Of a stretch of 64,000 nucleotides of DNA, positions 8,839 to 16,617 are shown piece after piece. Made by a program: the position numbers and the translations under genes. The notes under the pieces are model-generated. The model saw only the letters and a program-made list of their open reading frames with translations, ran no database searches and was not told the DNA's origin. Numbering within the stretch: position 1 is the stretch's first letter; every line of letters starts with the position of its first letter. The DNA is from Enhydrobacter aerosaccus (GTDB taxonomy: Bacteria; Pseudomonadota; Alphaproteobacteria; Reyranellales; Reyranellaceae): positions 237,584 through 301,583 of the forward strand of contig NZ_FUWJ01000002.1 of NCBI RefSeq assembly GCF_900167455.1. Reading direction: 5' to 3'.

Positions 8839-9589
8839 GACCGGTCCCGACATAGGCTTCGACGACGAGCGGGTTCTTGGAAACCGTTTCATACGGCCCC
8901 TCGGCCAGTACCTCGCCGCGCGCCAGCACGGTGATCGCATTGGAAAGGTCGGCGACCACCGACATGTTGTGTTCGACCATGAGCACCGTACGGTTGCGTG
9001 AGACTGTGCGGATGAGCGAGGCGATGCGCTGGATGTCCTCCTGGCCGAGCCCGGCCATCGGCTCGTCGAGCAGCATCATCTCGGGATCGAGTGCCAGGGT
9101 CGTCGCGATCTCGAGCGCCCGCTTGCGGCCGTAGGGCAATTCGACCGCCGGCAGTTCGGCGAAGGGTGTCAGGCCGACCGCCTCCACCAGCTCCAACGCC
9201 CTCTCGTCCAGCCGATCGAGCACCCGCTCGGAACGCCAGAAGTAGAATGAATTTCGCAACTTCCGCTGCAACGCGACGCGTACATTCTCCCGGACGCTCA
9301 AATGAGGAAAGACAGCCGAGATCTGGAACGACCGCACCAACCCCATGCGGGCGATCGCCGCGGGCGAACTGCCCGTGATGTCACGCCCATTGAAATGGAT
9401 CCGACCGGATGTCGGACTGAGAAAATGAGTGAGGAGGTTGAAGCAGGTCGTCTTGCCGGCACCGTTCGGGCCGATCAAGGCGTGAATCGTGTGGCGTCGA
9501 ACCCGCAGGTCGACGTTTTTGACCGCCACGAAACCCTTGAATTCCTTCGTTAACCCCGTCGCCTCGAGAATTACTTCTTCTTCGGCCAT
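8831..9589 (-). CDS. livG: Liv-type ABC transporter ATPase LivG
   Basis: A 252-residue ATPase with Walker A GPNGAGKTT, a LivG-type insertion (RSFQISAVFPHLSVRENVRVA), Walker B MMLLDEPMAG and an H-loop MVEHNM. The signature motif reads LPYGRKRALEIA: LPYG instead of LSGG, a known LivG variant. The ATG at 9589 is preceded by AGGGAG, the best ribosome site in the operon. It is the first gene of the minus-strand liv operon, so its promoter should lie in 9590-9750, shared with a divergent membrane-protein gene. No clear operator is visible there. Confidence 0.93.
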   Translation of the reverse strand: MAEEEVILEATGLTKEFKGFVAVKNVDLRVRRHTIHALIGPNGAGKTTCFNLLTHFLSPTSGRIHFNGRDITGSSPAAIARMGLVRSFQISAVFPHLSVRENVRVALQRKLRNSFYFWRSERVLDRLDERALELVEAVGLTPFAELPAVELPYGRKRALEIATTLALDPEMMLLDEPMAGLGQEDIQRIASLIRTVSRNRTVLMVEHNMSVVADLSNAITVLARGEVLAEGPYETVSKNPLVVEAYVGTGHG

Positions 9590-9750
9590 CCGCTCTCCCT
9601 TTGCGGTGAGGGGAATTAATCGAAGCTTGGTGACGATGTCCAGCAGTCTATGCCCCAGGTTTGTCACCACGGGGACTGTAAAACGCGTGCTAACCACAAT
9701 CAGGTGGTGCGCCGAACCCAGGGAGGACGGCGCGAGGGAAGGATTCGACC

Positions 9751-11529
9751 ATGGCGGCAATCGCCGGGAACGATCGTCCATTGTCTTTCGGGCCGCCGAC
9801 GCCATCGGTCGCTCGCCTGCTCGCCGTGTGGGCACTTTCCGATGCGCCACTGGCGGCCGTGCTCCTGCTCGCAGCGCTTCCCGTCCTGATCGGGATCTGG
9901 GATCTCCTGTCGCCGCCGCTGGTCCTGTCCCAGGAAATGACATGGGACCTGCTGTTCAATCTCGCCGGCGCCTGGCAGATGTATCTCGGCCACGTCCCGC
10001 ACGTCGATTTCCACGAGCCGGTGGGACAGCTCAATTTCGCGTTGACCGCCATGGGCTTCAACGTGGTGGGTGTCGGGCCGCGCGCCTTCCTCGCCGGCGC
10101 CATCCTGATGACGGGCGTGATCTTCCTGTCCGCATCGATCGTTGCCTGGCGGCGCTTGCCGGCGTTGCCCGCGGCCATCTTCGTGGCGTTCGTCAGCCTG
10201 CTTGCGCTCATGCCCGCGAATGTCGGAGACGAGCCCAACGCCTATTCGTTCGCCATGTCCTACAACCGATACGGCTGGAGCTGTATCGCCATCCTGTTCC
10301 TGATTCTGTTTCTGCCGCCGCGTCGTGGGGACGGCCGCGCGCTGGCCAGTGCCTGGAGCGACATCGCCATCGCCATCGCGCTGCTGCTGGCGATGTTCTA
10401 CCTGAAGATGACCTACTTCGTGGTCGGGCTGGCCGCCCTTCCGGTGGCAGCTCTCGTCTGCTCCCATGTTCGCGGCGCCCTGTTCGGCTGGTACCTCCTC
10501 GCCCTCGGAATGATGGCTCTCGCCCTGGCCCCGGTGAATCATGCCTACTGGGCCGATCTGTTTGCCGCGGCCGAGGCTGGCCAACTGCGCGACACGCTGA
10601 CCTTCCACATCAACAACTTCTTCGGCCATACCGCCGAGTACGCGCCCTACATTGCCGCACTGGCGATCGCCGTCTGGATGGCCTGGCGCGGTGACGCCCC
10701 CATGAGACTGCCGATGGCGACAGCCTTCATCCTCGCCACCGCCCTCGTGCTGCTGTCGCAGAACGCGCAGACGCACGGACTTCCCGCCGCGGTCATCATC
10801 GCCTTCCTGTTCTACGACATCCTGCGTGAGCGCCGCCTGCAAGTGCGGCCGGGAAGCAGCATCGCCCTGCTCCTGTCGCTGCTGGTCTTTCCGTTGCTGT
10901 CGATCGCCGCCGCTCTGGTCAGCCTGACGGGCTACGAGCTGAAAGCCTCGCGTCAGACGTTGCAGACGGTCGATGGCACCAACCTTCACGGGCTGGCCGT
11001 GCCGGCCGAAAAATCGGGCCTGCTCGCCGCCTTCGCGAATCCCAGGGGCGACTATCATCTGCTGAATCGCGCCCGTATGGTGAGCACACGCTACGAGCTG
11101 TCGCCGAGCGAATATGTCGATACGCTCCTGGATGCCGTGGCGTTGCTGGGCACTGTCTCCGGCCGGCACAGGCGGATCGTGGTACTCGACCAGGTGAACC
11201 CGCTTCCCTTCATGCTCGGCCAGGTCCCGCCGCGGGGCGGCAATCTGTGGTCGGGCCCCGGCGCGCCGGTGCAACCGGCACAACACGTGTTCGCTGAAGC
11301 CGATTGCGTCCTGATTCCGAAATTCTCGACCTACAGCCCATGGACCAAGGCCGCGGTCGAACTCTACGGGCCCTATCTGCGGCGCCATTTCGCCGTTCGC
11401 GCCGAAAGCCAGAGCTGGATCATGATGGGCCGGAAGTCGCCGTCGGCTCCAGCCGATCACGACGCGCCGCGACCGGGCTTTCTGTCCACCGTGAAATCGG
11501 TGGAAACCGACTCCTCCGATGCTCCCTAG
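9751..11529 (+). CDS. polytopic membrane protein, possible GT-C-type glycosyltransferase
   Basis: A 592-residue protein with about ten hydrophobic segments spread over residues 30-400, then a soluble C-terminal domain of about 190 residues. An acidic loop after the first long membrane segment (EMTWDLLFNLAGAWQMYLGHVPHVDFHEPVG) resembles the catalytic aspartate/glutamate loop of GT-C or PMT-like enzymes, and YNRYGW lies near the second periplasmic loop. That is a topology argument only. GGGAAGGA precedes the ATG. It stands alone between the divergent liv operon and the receptors. Not recognised further. Confidence 0.75.
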   Translation: MAAIAGNDRPLSFGPPTPSVARLLAVWALSDAPLAAVLLLAALPVLIGIWDLLSPPLVLSQEMTWDLLFNLAGAWQMYLGHVPHVDFHEPVGQLNFALTAMGFNVVGVGPRAFLAGAILMTGVIFLSASIVAWRRLPALPAAIFVAFVSLLALMPANVGDEPNAYSFAMSYNRYGWSCIAILFLILFLPPRRGDGRALASAWSDIAIAIALLLAMFYLKMTYFVVGLAALPVAALVCSHVRGALFGWYLLALGMMALALAPVNHAYWADLFAAAEAGQLRDTLTFHINNFFGHTAEYAPYIAALAIAVWMAWRGDAPMRLPMATAFILATALVLLSQNAQTHGLPAAVIIAFLFYDILRERRLQVRPGSSIALLLSLLVFPLLSIAAALVSLTGYELKASRQTLQTVDGTNLHGLAVPAEKSGLLAAFANPRGDYHLLNRARMVSTRYELSPSEYVDTLLDAVALLGTVSGRHRRIVVLDQVNPLPFMLGQVPPRGGNLWSGPGAPVQPAQHVFAEADCVLIPKFSTYSPWTKAAVELYGPYLRRHFAVRAESQSWIMMGRKSPSAPADHDAPRPGFLSTVKSVETDSSDAP

Positions 11530-11595
11530 AAGCGAAGCGATTCGCACGGCGGCAACGGACTTGGCACGGGCGCCGCGGGAGCGATAAGGTCGTCT

Positions 11596-11625
11596 CCTCT
11601 GCGGCGGTGCCGCGTGTGGGAGGAA
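11596..11625 (+). promoter_or_regulatory. receptor gene leader with small hairpin, copy 1
   Basis: GCGGC (11601-11605), loop GGT, GCCGC (11609-11613), followed by the ribosome site GGGAGGAA. The same 30-base leader recurs before the second receptor at 12982-13011 with only three differences, all in the loop (ACC there). The 13-base element of one copy is exactly the reverse complement of the other. It could be a 5' UTR hairpin or an operator. Confidence 0.6.
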
Positions 11626-11633
11626 ACTAGAGT

Positions 11634-12857
11634 ATGAAAGTCGCGAACGTCGCCCGCTTGATGGGCGCGGTAACGGCAGGCGTGTGCCTTGTCGCCCTTG
11701 GTGTTGCCACCATGGCGCAGGCGCAAGCGCCTCAACCGCTCAAGATCGGCCTGATGGCTGGGCTGTCCGGCGTCTATGCCGATGTGGCCCAGGGCCAGGT
11801 CGAAGCCATGCAACTGGCGATCGAGGATGTCGGCGGCAAGGTGCTTGGGCGCCCGATCGAGATCGTCTCGGCCGACCATCAGAACAAGCCGGACGTCGCC
11901 GCCGGTCTCGCCCGAAAGTGGTACGACGACGGCGTGAAGATGATCACCGGCCTCGACACCTCGTCGGTCGGCCTGGCCGTGCGCAAGGTGGCCCAGGAGA
12001 AGGGCCAGATCGATCTCAACGTCGGATCGGCCACGGCGGATCTGACCGGTCCGGCCTGCTCGGCCACCGGCGCGCACTGGGTCTACGACACCTACGCCCT
12101 CGCGCACGTCACGGGCAGCGCCGTCGTGAAGGATGGCGGCGATACCTGGTTCTTCATCACGGCGGACTATGCCTTCGGCAAGTCCATGGAGGATGAGACC
12201 GCGGCCGTCGTGAAAGGCGCCGGCGGCAAGGTCGTGGGCGGCGTCAAGCATCCGCTCAGCACGCAGGACTTCTCGTCCTATCTGCTGCAGGCGCAGGGGT
12301 CGAAGGCCAAGGTCATCGGTCTTGCCAATGCCGGCATGGACACCGTGAACGCCATCAAGCAGGCCAACGAGTTTGGCATCGTCAAGGGCGGCCAGCGCAT
12401 CGCCGCGCTGCTCATCTTCGACAGCGACGTGCAGTCGCTCGGCCTGCCGGTGGCACAGGGCCTGGTGCTGACCACACCGTTCTACTGGGACATGAACGAC
12501 GAGACGCGGGCCTGGACCAAGCGCTTCCGTGCCAAGAAGGACAAGCTGCCGAACCTGACGATTGCCGGCGTCTACAGCGCCACGCTGCATTATCTGAAGG
12601 CCGTGCAGGCCGCCGGCACCGACGAGCCGATGGCGGTGATGGCCAAGATGCGCGAGATGCCGATCAACGACATGATGACCAAGAACGGCAAGCTGCGCGA
12701 GGACGGCCGCGTGATCCGCGACATGTACCTCGCCCAGGTCAAGTCGCCGGCCGAGTCCAAGAGCAAGGACGATATCTACAAGATCCTGGCCACGGTTCCG
12801 GCCGACCAGGCGTGGCGGCCGCTGAAGGACGGCCACTGCCCGCTGATCAAGAACTAG
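11634..12857 (+). CDS. Liv-type ABC transporter substrate-binding protein (receptor 1)
   Basis: A 407-residue periplasmic receptor of the type I Leu/Ile/Val fold (Peripla_BP_6). The signal peptide (about 31 residues) ends AQAQA. Mature features are LKIGLMAGLSGVYADVAQGQ, VSADHQNKPDVAAGLARKW and the C-terminal KDGHCPLIKN. Only two cysteines stand out in the mature part (GPACSATG and DGHCPL); they may form a disulphide. A paralog with very high identity follows 156 bases downstream. No transporter membrane subunits flank it on this strand, so LivGFHM at 6.3-9.6 kb are the natural partners. Ligand unknown. Confidence 0.92.
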   Translation: MKVANVARLMGAVTAGVCLVALGVATMAQAQAPQPLKIGLMAGLSGVYADVAQGQVEAMQLAIEDVGGKVLGRPIEIVSADHQNKPDVAAGLARKWYDDGVKMITGLDTSSVGLAVRKVAQEKGQIDLNVGSATADLTGPACSATGAHWVYDTYALAHVTGSAVVKDGGDTWFFITADYAFGKSMEDETAAVVKGAGGKVVGGVKHPLSTQDFSSYLLQAQGSKAKVIGLANAGMDTVNAIKQANEFGIVKGGQRIAALLIFDSDVQSLGLPVAQGLVLTTPFYWDMNDETRAWTKRFRAKKDKLPNLTIAGVYSATLHYLKAVQAAGTDEPMAVMAKMREMPINDMMTKNGKLREDGRVIRDMYLAQVKSPAESKSKDDIYKILATVPADQAWRPLKDGHCPLIKN

Positions 12858-12881
12858 GCTTCCGTAGCAGCCGCAAAGAGC

Positions 12882-12907
12882 AAAAGGCGCCCTCTCGGGC
12901 GCCTTTT
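12882..12907 (+). terminator. intrinsic terminator after receptor 1
   Basis: A perfect 11-base-pair stem (AAAAGGCGCCC / GGGCGCCTTTT) with a TCTC loop, ending in TTTT. The A/T ends of the stem make it able to work on both strands. It separates the two receptor genes into distinct transcripts. Confidence 0.9.
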
Positions 12908-12981
12908 CATTTGCCCTCGCCGACGGTCGCCGGCACGCGCTATCGGCTTGGCCGGCCGGCGGAGGAAGGCTAGATTTCGCG

Positions 12982-13011
12982 CCTCTGCGGCACCGCCGCG
13001 TGTGGGAGGAA
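12982..13011 (+). promoter_or_regulatory. receptor gene leader with small hairpin, copy 2
   Basis: GCGGC (12987-12991), loop ACC, GCCGC (12995-12999), then GTGTGGGAGGAA before the ATG at 13014. It matches 27 of 30 bases of the leader at 11596-11625, with the three loop bases inverted. Conservation outside the coding region implies either a recent duplication that included the leader or a constrained element. Confidence 0.6.
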
Positions 13012-13013
13012 GA

Positions 13014-14240
13014 ATGAAGAGTACAAATGTTGCCCGGCTTGCGGGCGTGCTGGCCGCTGGCGTGAGCCTGACCGTGCTGGGCCTCGGCGCCATTGCCCAG
13101 GCGCAGGCGCCGCAGCCCCTCAGGATCGCGGTCATGGACGGCTTCTCCGGCGTCTATGGCGACCTTACCCAAGGCGAGGTCGAGGCGATGCAACTCGCCG
13201 TCGAGGACGTGGGCGGGAAGGTGTTGGGCCGTCCGGTCGAGATCCTGTCAGCCGATCACCAGACCAAGCCCGATGTCGGCGCCGCGATCGCGCGCAAATG
13301 GTACGACGTCGACGGCGTCAAGATGATCACCGGCCTCGGCACGTCCTCGGTGGCGCTGGCTGTGCGCAAGGTGTCCCAGGAGAAGGGACAGATCGATCTC
13401 AACACGGGTGCCGGTTCCGCCGACCTCACTGGTCCGGCCTGCTCGGCGACCGGCGCGCACTGGGTCTATGACACCTATGCCCTGGCGCACGTCACGGGCA
13501 GCGCCGTCGTGAAGGACGGCGGCGACAGCTGGTTCTTCCTCACCGCCGACTATGCCTTCGGCAAGTCACTGGAGGACGAGACGTCATCGGTCGTGAAGGC
13601 CTCCGGCGGCAAGGTGCTGGGAGACGTGAAGCACCCGCTCAGCACGCAGGATTTCTCGTCCTACCTGCTGCAGGCGCAGGGCTCCAAGGCAAAGGTCATC
13701 GGGCTTGCCAATGCCGGCATGGATACCGTCAACGCCATCAAGCAGGCGGCCGAGTTCGGCATCGTCAAGGGCGGCCAGCGCCTGGCCGGGCTGCTCGTGT
13801 TCGCGACCGACGTCCAGGCCCTGACGCTGCCCGTCGCCCAGGGACTGGTGCTGAGCGAGTCGTTCTACTGGGATCTGAACGACGAGACTCGCGCCTGGAC
13901 CAAGCGTTATCGGGCTAAGAAGGACAAGCTGCCGAGCATGCTGACGGCCGGCGTCTACAGCTCGACCCTGCATTACCTCAAGGCGGTGCAGGCCGCCGGC
14001 ACCGACGACCCCAAGGCGGTGATGGCCAAGATGCGCGAGATGCCGATCAACGACGTCATGACCAAGAACGGCAAGCTGCGCGAGGACGGCCGCGTGATCC
14101 GCGACATGTACCTGTTCCAGGTCAAGTCGCCGGCCGAATCCAAGAGCAAGGACGACATCTACAAGCTCGTCGCCACCGTTCCCGGCGACCAGGCCTATCG
14201 TCCGCTGAAGGACGGCCATTGTCCGCTCATCAAGGACTGA
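13014..14240 (+). CDS. Liv-type ABC transporter substrate-binding protein (receptor 2, paralog)
   Basis: A 408-residue receptor nearly collinear with receptor 1: same signal-peptide end (AIAQAQA), same GPACSATGAHWVYDTYALAHVTG, same HCPLIKD tail. Differences cluster in the first lobe (IAVMDGFSGVYGDLTQGEV, LGTSSVALAV, NTGAGSAD), where Liv-type receptors contact their ligand, so specificity may have diverged. The frame is open back to 12948, but the ATG at 13014 has GGGAGGAAGA just before it and begins the signal peptide. One extra residue (WYDVDGVK against WYDDGVK) accounts for the length difference. Confidence 0.92.
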   Translation: MKSTNVARLAGVLAAGVSLTVLGLGAIAQAQAPQPLRIAVMDGFSGVYGDLTQGEVEAMQLAVEDVGGKVLGRPVEILSADHQTKPDVGAAIARKWYDVDGVKMITGLGTSSVALAVRKVSQEKGQIDLNTGAGSADLTGPACSATGAHWVYDTYALAHVTGSAVVKDGGDSWFFLTADYAFGKSLEDETSSVVKASGGKVLGDVKHPLSTQDFSSYLLQAQGSKAKVIGLANAGMDTVNAIKQAAEFGIVKGGQRLAGLLVFATDVQALTLPVAQGLVLSESFYWDLNDETRAWTKRYRAKKDKLPSMLTAGVYSSTLHYLKAVQAAGTDDPKAVMAKMREMPINDVMTKNGKLREDGRVIRDMYLFQVKSPAESKSKDDIYKLVATVPGDQAYRPLKDGHCPLIKD

Positions 14241-14260
14241 AATTGCAGTGATGTCTGCGG

Positions 14261-14286
14261 AAGGGCGCCCGTCGGGCGCCCTTTTT
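14261..14286 (+). terminator. intrinsic terminator after receptor 2
   Basis: A stem AAGGGCGCCC / GGGCGCCCTT with loop GTC, followed by a run of T to 14286. It is of the same design as the terminator after receptor 1 but different in sequence. Confidence 0.9.
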
Positions 14287-14356
14287 CGTTGTGCCGGTAG
14301 CGGAGACACACGTGGTCCGCGCTTCACCCTTGCGCCGCCTGCGGCGGCCTTGTCTT

Positions 14357-15691
14357 ATGGACGCAGAAGCCCAAACAAAGGGCAAAGGGAGTGACGCCAA
14401 AGTGACTGCGCAAGAACGCCCTCTCAAGGGCGCCTGGCTGATGACCGGGCTGCTGTTCCTCTTCATGCTCATCAACTTCGCCGACAAGGTGGTGGTCGGG
14501 CTCGCGGCGCGGCCGATCATGCAGGAATTGCAGCTGACGCCCCAGGAGTTCGGCCTGCTCGGCTCGTCCTTCTTCTTCCTGTTCGCCGTGTCGGCGGTGG
14601 TGGTGGGCTTCCTGACCAACCGCATCCATGCACGCCGCACCCTGCTGGCGATGGCAATCGTCTGGTCGCTGGTGCAGTTCCCCATGCTGGCGACCGTCAA
14701 TCTCGAAGTGTTGATGGCCTGCCGCATCATCCTGGGCGCCGGTGAAGGCCCGGCCGCGCCCGTCGCGACCCATGCCATCTACAAGTGGTTCCCCGATTCG
14801 TTGCGCGGGTTGCCGACGGCGATCATCGCGCAAGGCTCCGCACTCGGCGTGATCGTCGCCGTGCCGACGCTCAACTGGATCATCGTCCATCACTCCTGGC
14901 ACTGGGCGTTCGGCGCACTCGGCGTCGCCGGCCTTGTCTGGGCGGTGCTGTGGCTGGCGTTCGGCCGCGAAGGCACGCTGGTCGACCGCCCCGCCTCTCC
15001 TCACGGCAACGGTCACGTCCCCTACCGCTATCTCATCACCTGCCCCAGCATCGTCGCGGTGAGCTGCACCTGCTTCGCGACCTACTGGGGCCTGTCGCTC
15101 GGCCTCACCTGGTTCACCTCCTACCTGATCCAGGGACTGGGCTATTCGCAGGCGGTCGCCGGCAACCTGACCATCCTGCCCTGGATCTTCGGCCTCTGCG
15201 TGGTGCTGAGCGGCGGCTGGCTGTCGCAACGCCTGACCCGGGCCGGCGTGTCGAGCCGGATCGCGCGCGGCATCTTTCCGGCCGCGACCGTTATCCTAGG
15301 CGGATGCCTGATGCCGCTGGTCGGATCGATGCCATCTCCTGCGGCCAAGCTTGCCGTGCTGGTCATCGGCTCGGCGATCGGCAGCACGATCTATGTCGTC
15401 ATTCCGATGATCGTGAGCGAGCTGACGCCGCAGTCGCAGCGGGCGGGCATGCTCGCCATCACCAATTCGTTCGTGACGGTGGCCGGCGTGCTCGCGCCGC
15501 TCGTCATGGGCAATTTCATCCAGAACGCGGCCTCGCCGGTGGCGGGATACGAACACGGCTATGTGATCATGGGCCTGCTGATGATCGCCGGCGGCCTGAT
15601 CGGCGTCCTTTTCATCCGCCCCGAAGCCGATCGCGCGCGGCTCGTCGCCCACGCGGCACGGACCGCCGGCATGCGGCCGGCCCAGGCCTAA
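14357..15691 (+). CDS. MFS transporter (ACS/D-galactonate-type organic anion symporter family)
   Basis: A 444-residue carrier with 12 predicted membrane segments. N-terminal half: FMLINFADKVVVGLAARPIMQELQLTP and the loop motif GFLTNRIHARR, a variant of the MFS motif A. The IILGAGEGPAAPVATHAIYKWFPDSLRGLPTAI block is typical of the anion:cation symporter group. The ATG at 14357 (MDAEAQTKG) is preferred over an open extension to 14291. Gene order places it between the Liv receptors and the RutR-like regulator; it could belong to either locus or to neither. Substrate unknown. Confidence 0.85.
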   Translation: MDAEAQTKGKGSDAKVTAQERPLKGAWLMTGLLFLFMLINFADKVVVGLAARPIMQELQLTPQEFGLLGSSFFFLFAVSAVVVGFLTNRIHARRTLLAMAIVWSLVQFPMLATVNLEVLMACRIILGAGEGPAAPVATHAIYKWFPDSLRGLPTAIIAQGSALGVIVAVPTLNWIIVHHSWHWAFGALGVAGLVWAVLWLAFGREGTLVDRPASPHGNGHVPYRYLITCPSIVAVSCTCFATYWGLSLGLTWFTSYLIQGLGYSQAVAGNLTILPWIFGLCVVLSGGWLSQRLTRAGVSSRIARGIFPAATVILGGCLMPLVGSMPSPAAKLAVLVIGSAIGSTIYVVIPMIVSELTPQSQRAGMLAITNSFVTVAGVLAPLVMGNFIQNAASPVAGYEHGYVIMGLLMIAGGLIGVLFIRPEADRARLVAHAARTAGMRPAQA

Positions 15692-15741
15692 CGAGCTCGG
15701 CGGAAACATCGAACGACAGGTGCCGGCATTCTCCGGCGCCT

Positions 15742-16464
15742 TCAGGCCGGCCGTGTCCGGGCAGGAACCAGACAGCCGTGCAGGATGAGCGCTGTGATGT
15801 TTTCGGCCGCGGTGGCGAAATCCTGATCGGTCAGCCGGCCGCGCCCCAGCACGGCCCTGACCTGCACGTCGAAGTCGGCGTAGTGCTGGGTCACCGCCCA
15901 CAGCTGAAAGAAGAAGTGCTTCGGGTCCAGGGGCCGCATCTTGCCCTGCGCGATCCAGTGCCGGACGACCTCCGACTTGTCTTCGACCCGTCGCCGCAGG
16001 TCGTTCGACAGATAGGCTTTCAGGAAGGGCGCTCCGTGCAGGACTTCGTTGGCAAAGACCTTCGAGGCGTTGGGACGCTTGCGTGACCAGTTCAGCTTCG
16101 CTGCAACGTATTCGGCGATCGCTTCGGTGGGTTCGCGATCCGACGTGAAGCGATCGAGTTCGTCGAGCCAGAGTTCCAGCACGTTCGCCAGCACCGCCCG
16201 ATAGAGCTCGGCCTTGGTGCGAAAATAATAGTGCAGGTTCGCCTTGGGCAGCTTGGCGCGCGTGGCGATCTCAGCCGTCGTCGCGCCGCTGAAGCCGCGC
16301 GCCGCGAACACCGTCTCGGCTGCCTGCAACAGCCGCATCTCGTTGCTTTCCCGAATGGCGCCACGCGTGTTGGCATTGAACTTGCGAAGGGCCTCCAACC
16401 GCTGCGTCCCCGACGACTTGTTCCTGGTGATGCTCGGTTTTTGGGCGGTGCGCTGCCTGGACAT
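15742..16464 (-). CDS. rutR: TetR-family regulator, RutR-like (pyrimidine catabolism repressor)
   Basis: A 240-residue regulator. The helix-turn-helix is at about residues 42-85 (LLQAAETVFAARGFSGATTAEIATRAKLPKANLHYYFRTKAELY), with the LHYYF recognition helix seen in RutR. The C-terminal segment (FANEVLHGAPFLKAYL, then DPKHFFFQLWAVTQHYADF) follows the RutR/YcdC C-terminal domain. RutR in Escherichia coli binds uracil or thymine and represses pyrimidine-use genes. Context agrees: the divergent neighbour is preT, and a near-perfect RutR-type palindrome lies at 16526-16541. Start ATG at 16464 (MSRQRTAQ); the frame is open further to 16533, but that would overlap the operator. Confidence 0.85.
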   Translation of the reverse strand: MSRQRTAQKPSITRNKSSGTQRLEALRKFNANTRGAIRESNEMRLLQAAETVFAARGFSGATTAEIATRAKLPKANLHYYFRTKAELYRAVLANVLELWLDELDRFTSDREPTEAIAEYVAAKLNWSRKRPNASKVFANEVLHGAPFLKAYLSNDLRRRVEDKSEVVRHWIAQGKMRPLDPKHFFFQLWAVTQHYADFDVQVRAVLGRGRLTDQDFATAAENITALILHGCLVPARTRPA

Positions 16465-16525
16465 ACCAACTGATGTACAGGATCGAATGACTTCTCTCCA
16501 GCCTGGCAATGTCGTGACGCCGAAC

Positions 16526-16541
16526 TTGACCATTTGGTCAG
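16526..16541. promoter_or_regulatory. RutR-type operator in the rutR-preT intergenic region
   Basis: TTGACCA-TT-TGGTCAG matches the E. coli RutR consensus TTGACCAnnTGGTCAA (recalled from the literature) at 13 of the 14 specified positions. It lies 62 bases from the regulator start and 77 bases before preT, so one site could control both directions. A second, weaker site occurs before the dihydropyrimidinase. Confidence 0.8.
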
Positions 16542-16617
16542 ATCATCGCTACCGTGCAGTTGAGGATCAGGCGGTTGCTCGCGAGTTCCGAGCACCGACA
16601 ACGGGAAGGGAACGCTG

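Noticed and set aside
9700..11547. Long minus-strand open frame opposite the GT-C-like gene
   Set aside because: Composition is His/Arg/Gly/Gln-rich, as expected from a GC-rich shadow; no domain and no ribosome site.
12948..13013. N-terminal extension of receptor 2
   Set aside because: Would put Arg-rich residues before the signal peptide, and the ATG at 13014 has an optimal ribosome site.
14333..14346. GC palindrome CGCCGC-CT-GCGGCG before the MFS gene
   Set aside because: The two-base loop is too short for a hairpin, and such GC palindromes are frequent here.
16465..16525. Possible N-terminal extension of the RutR-like regulator to 16533
   Set aside because: It would run the coding region into the operator, and the ATG at 16464 gives the family-typical N-terminus.
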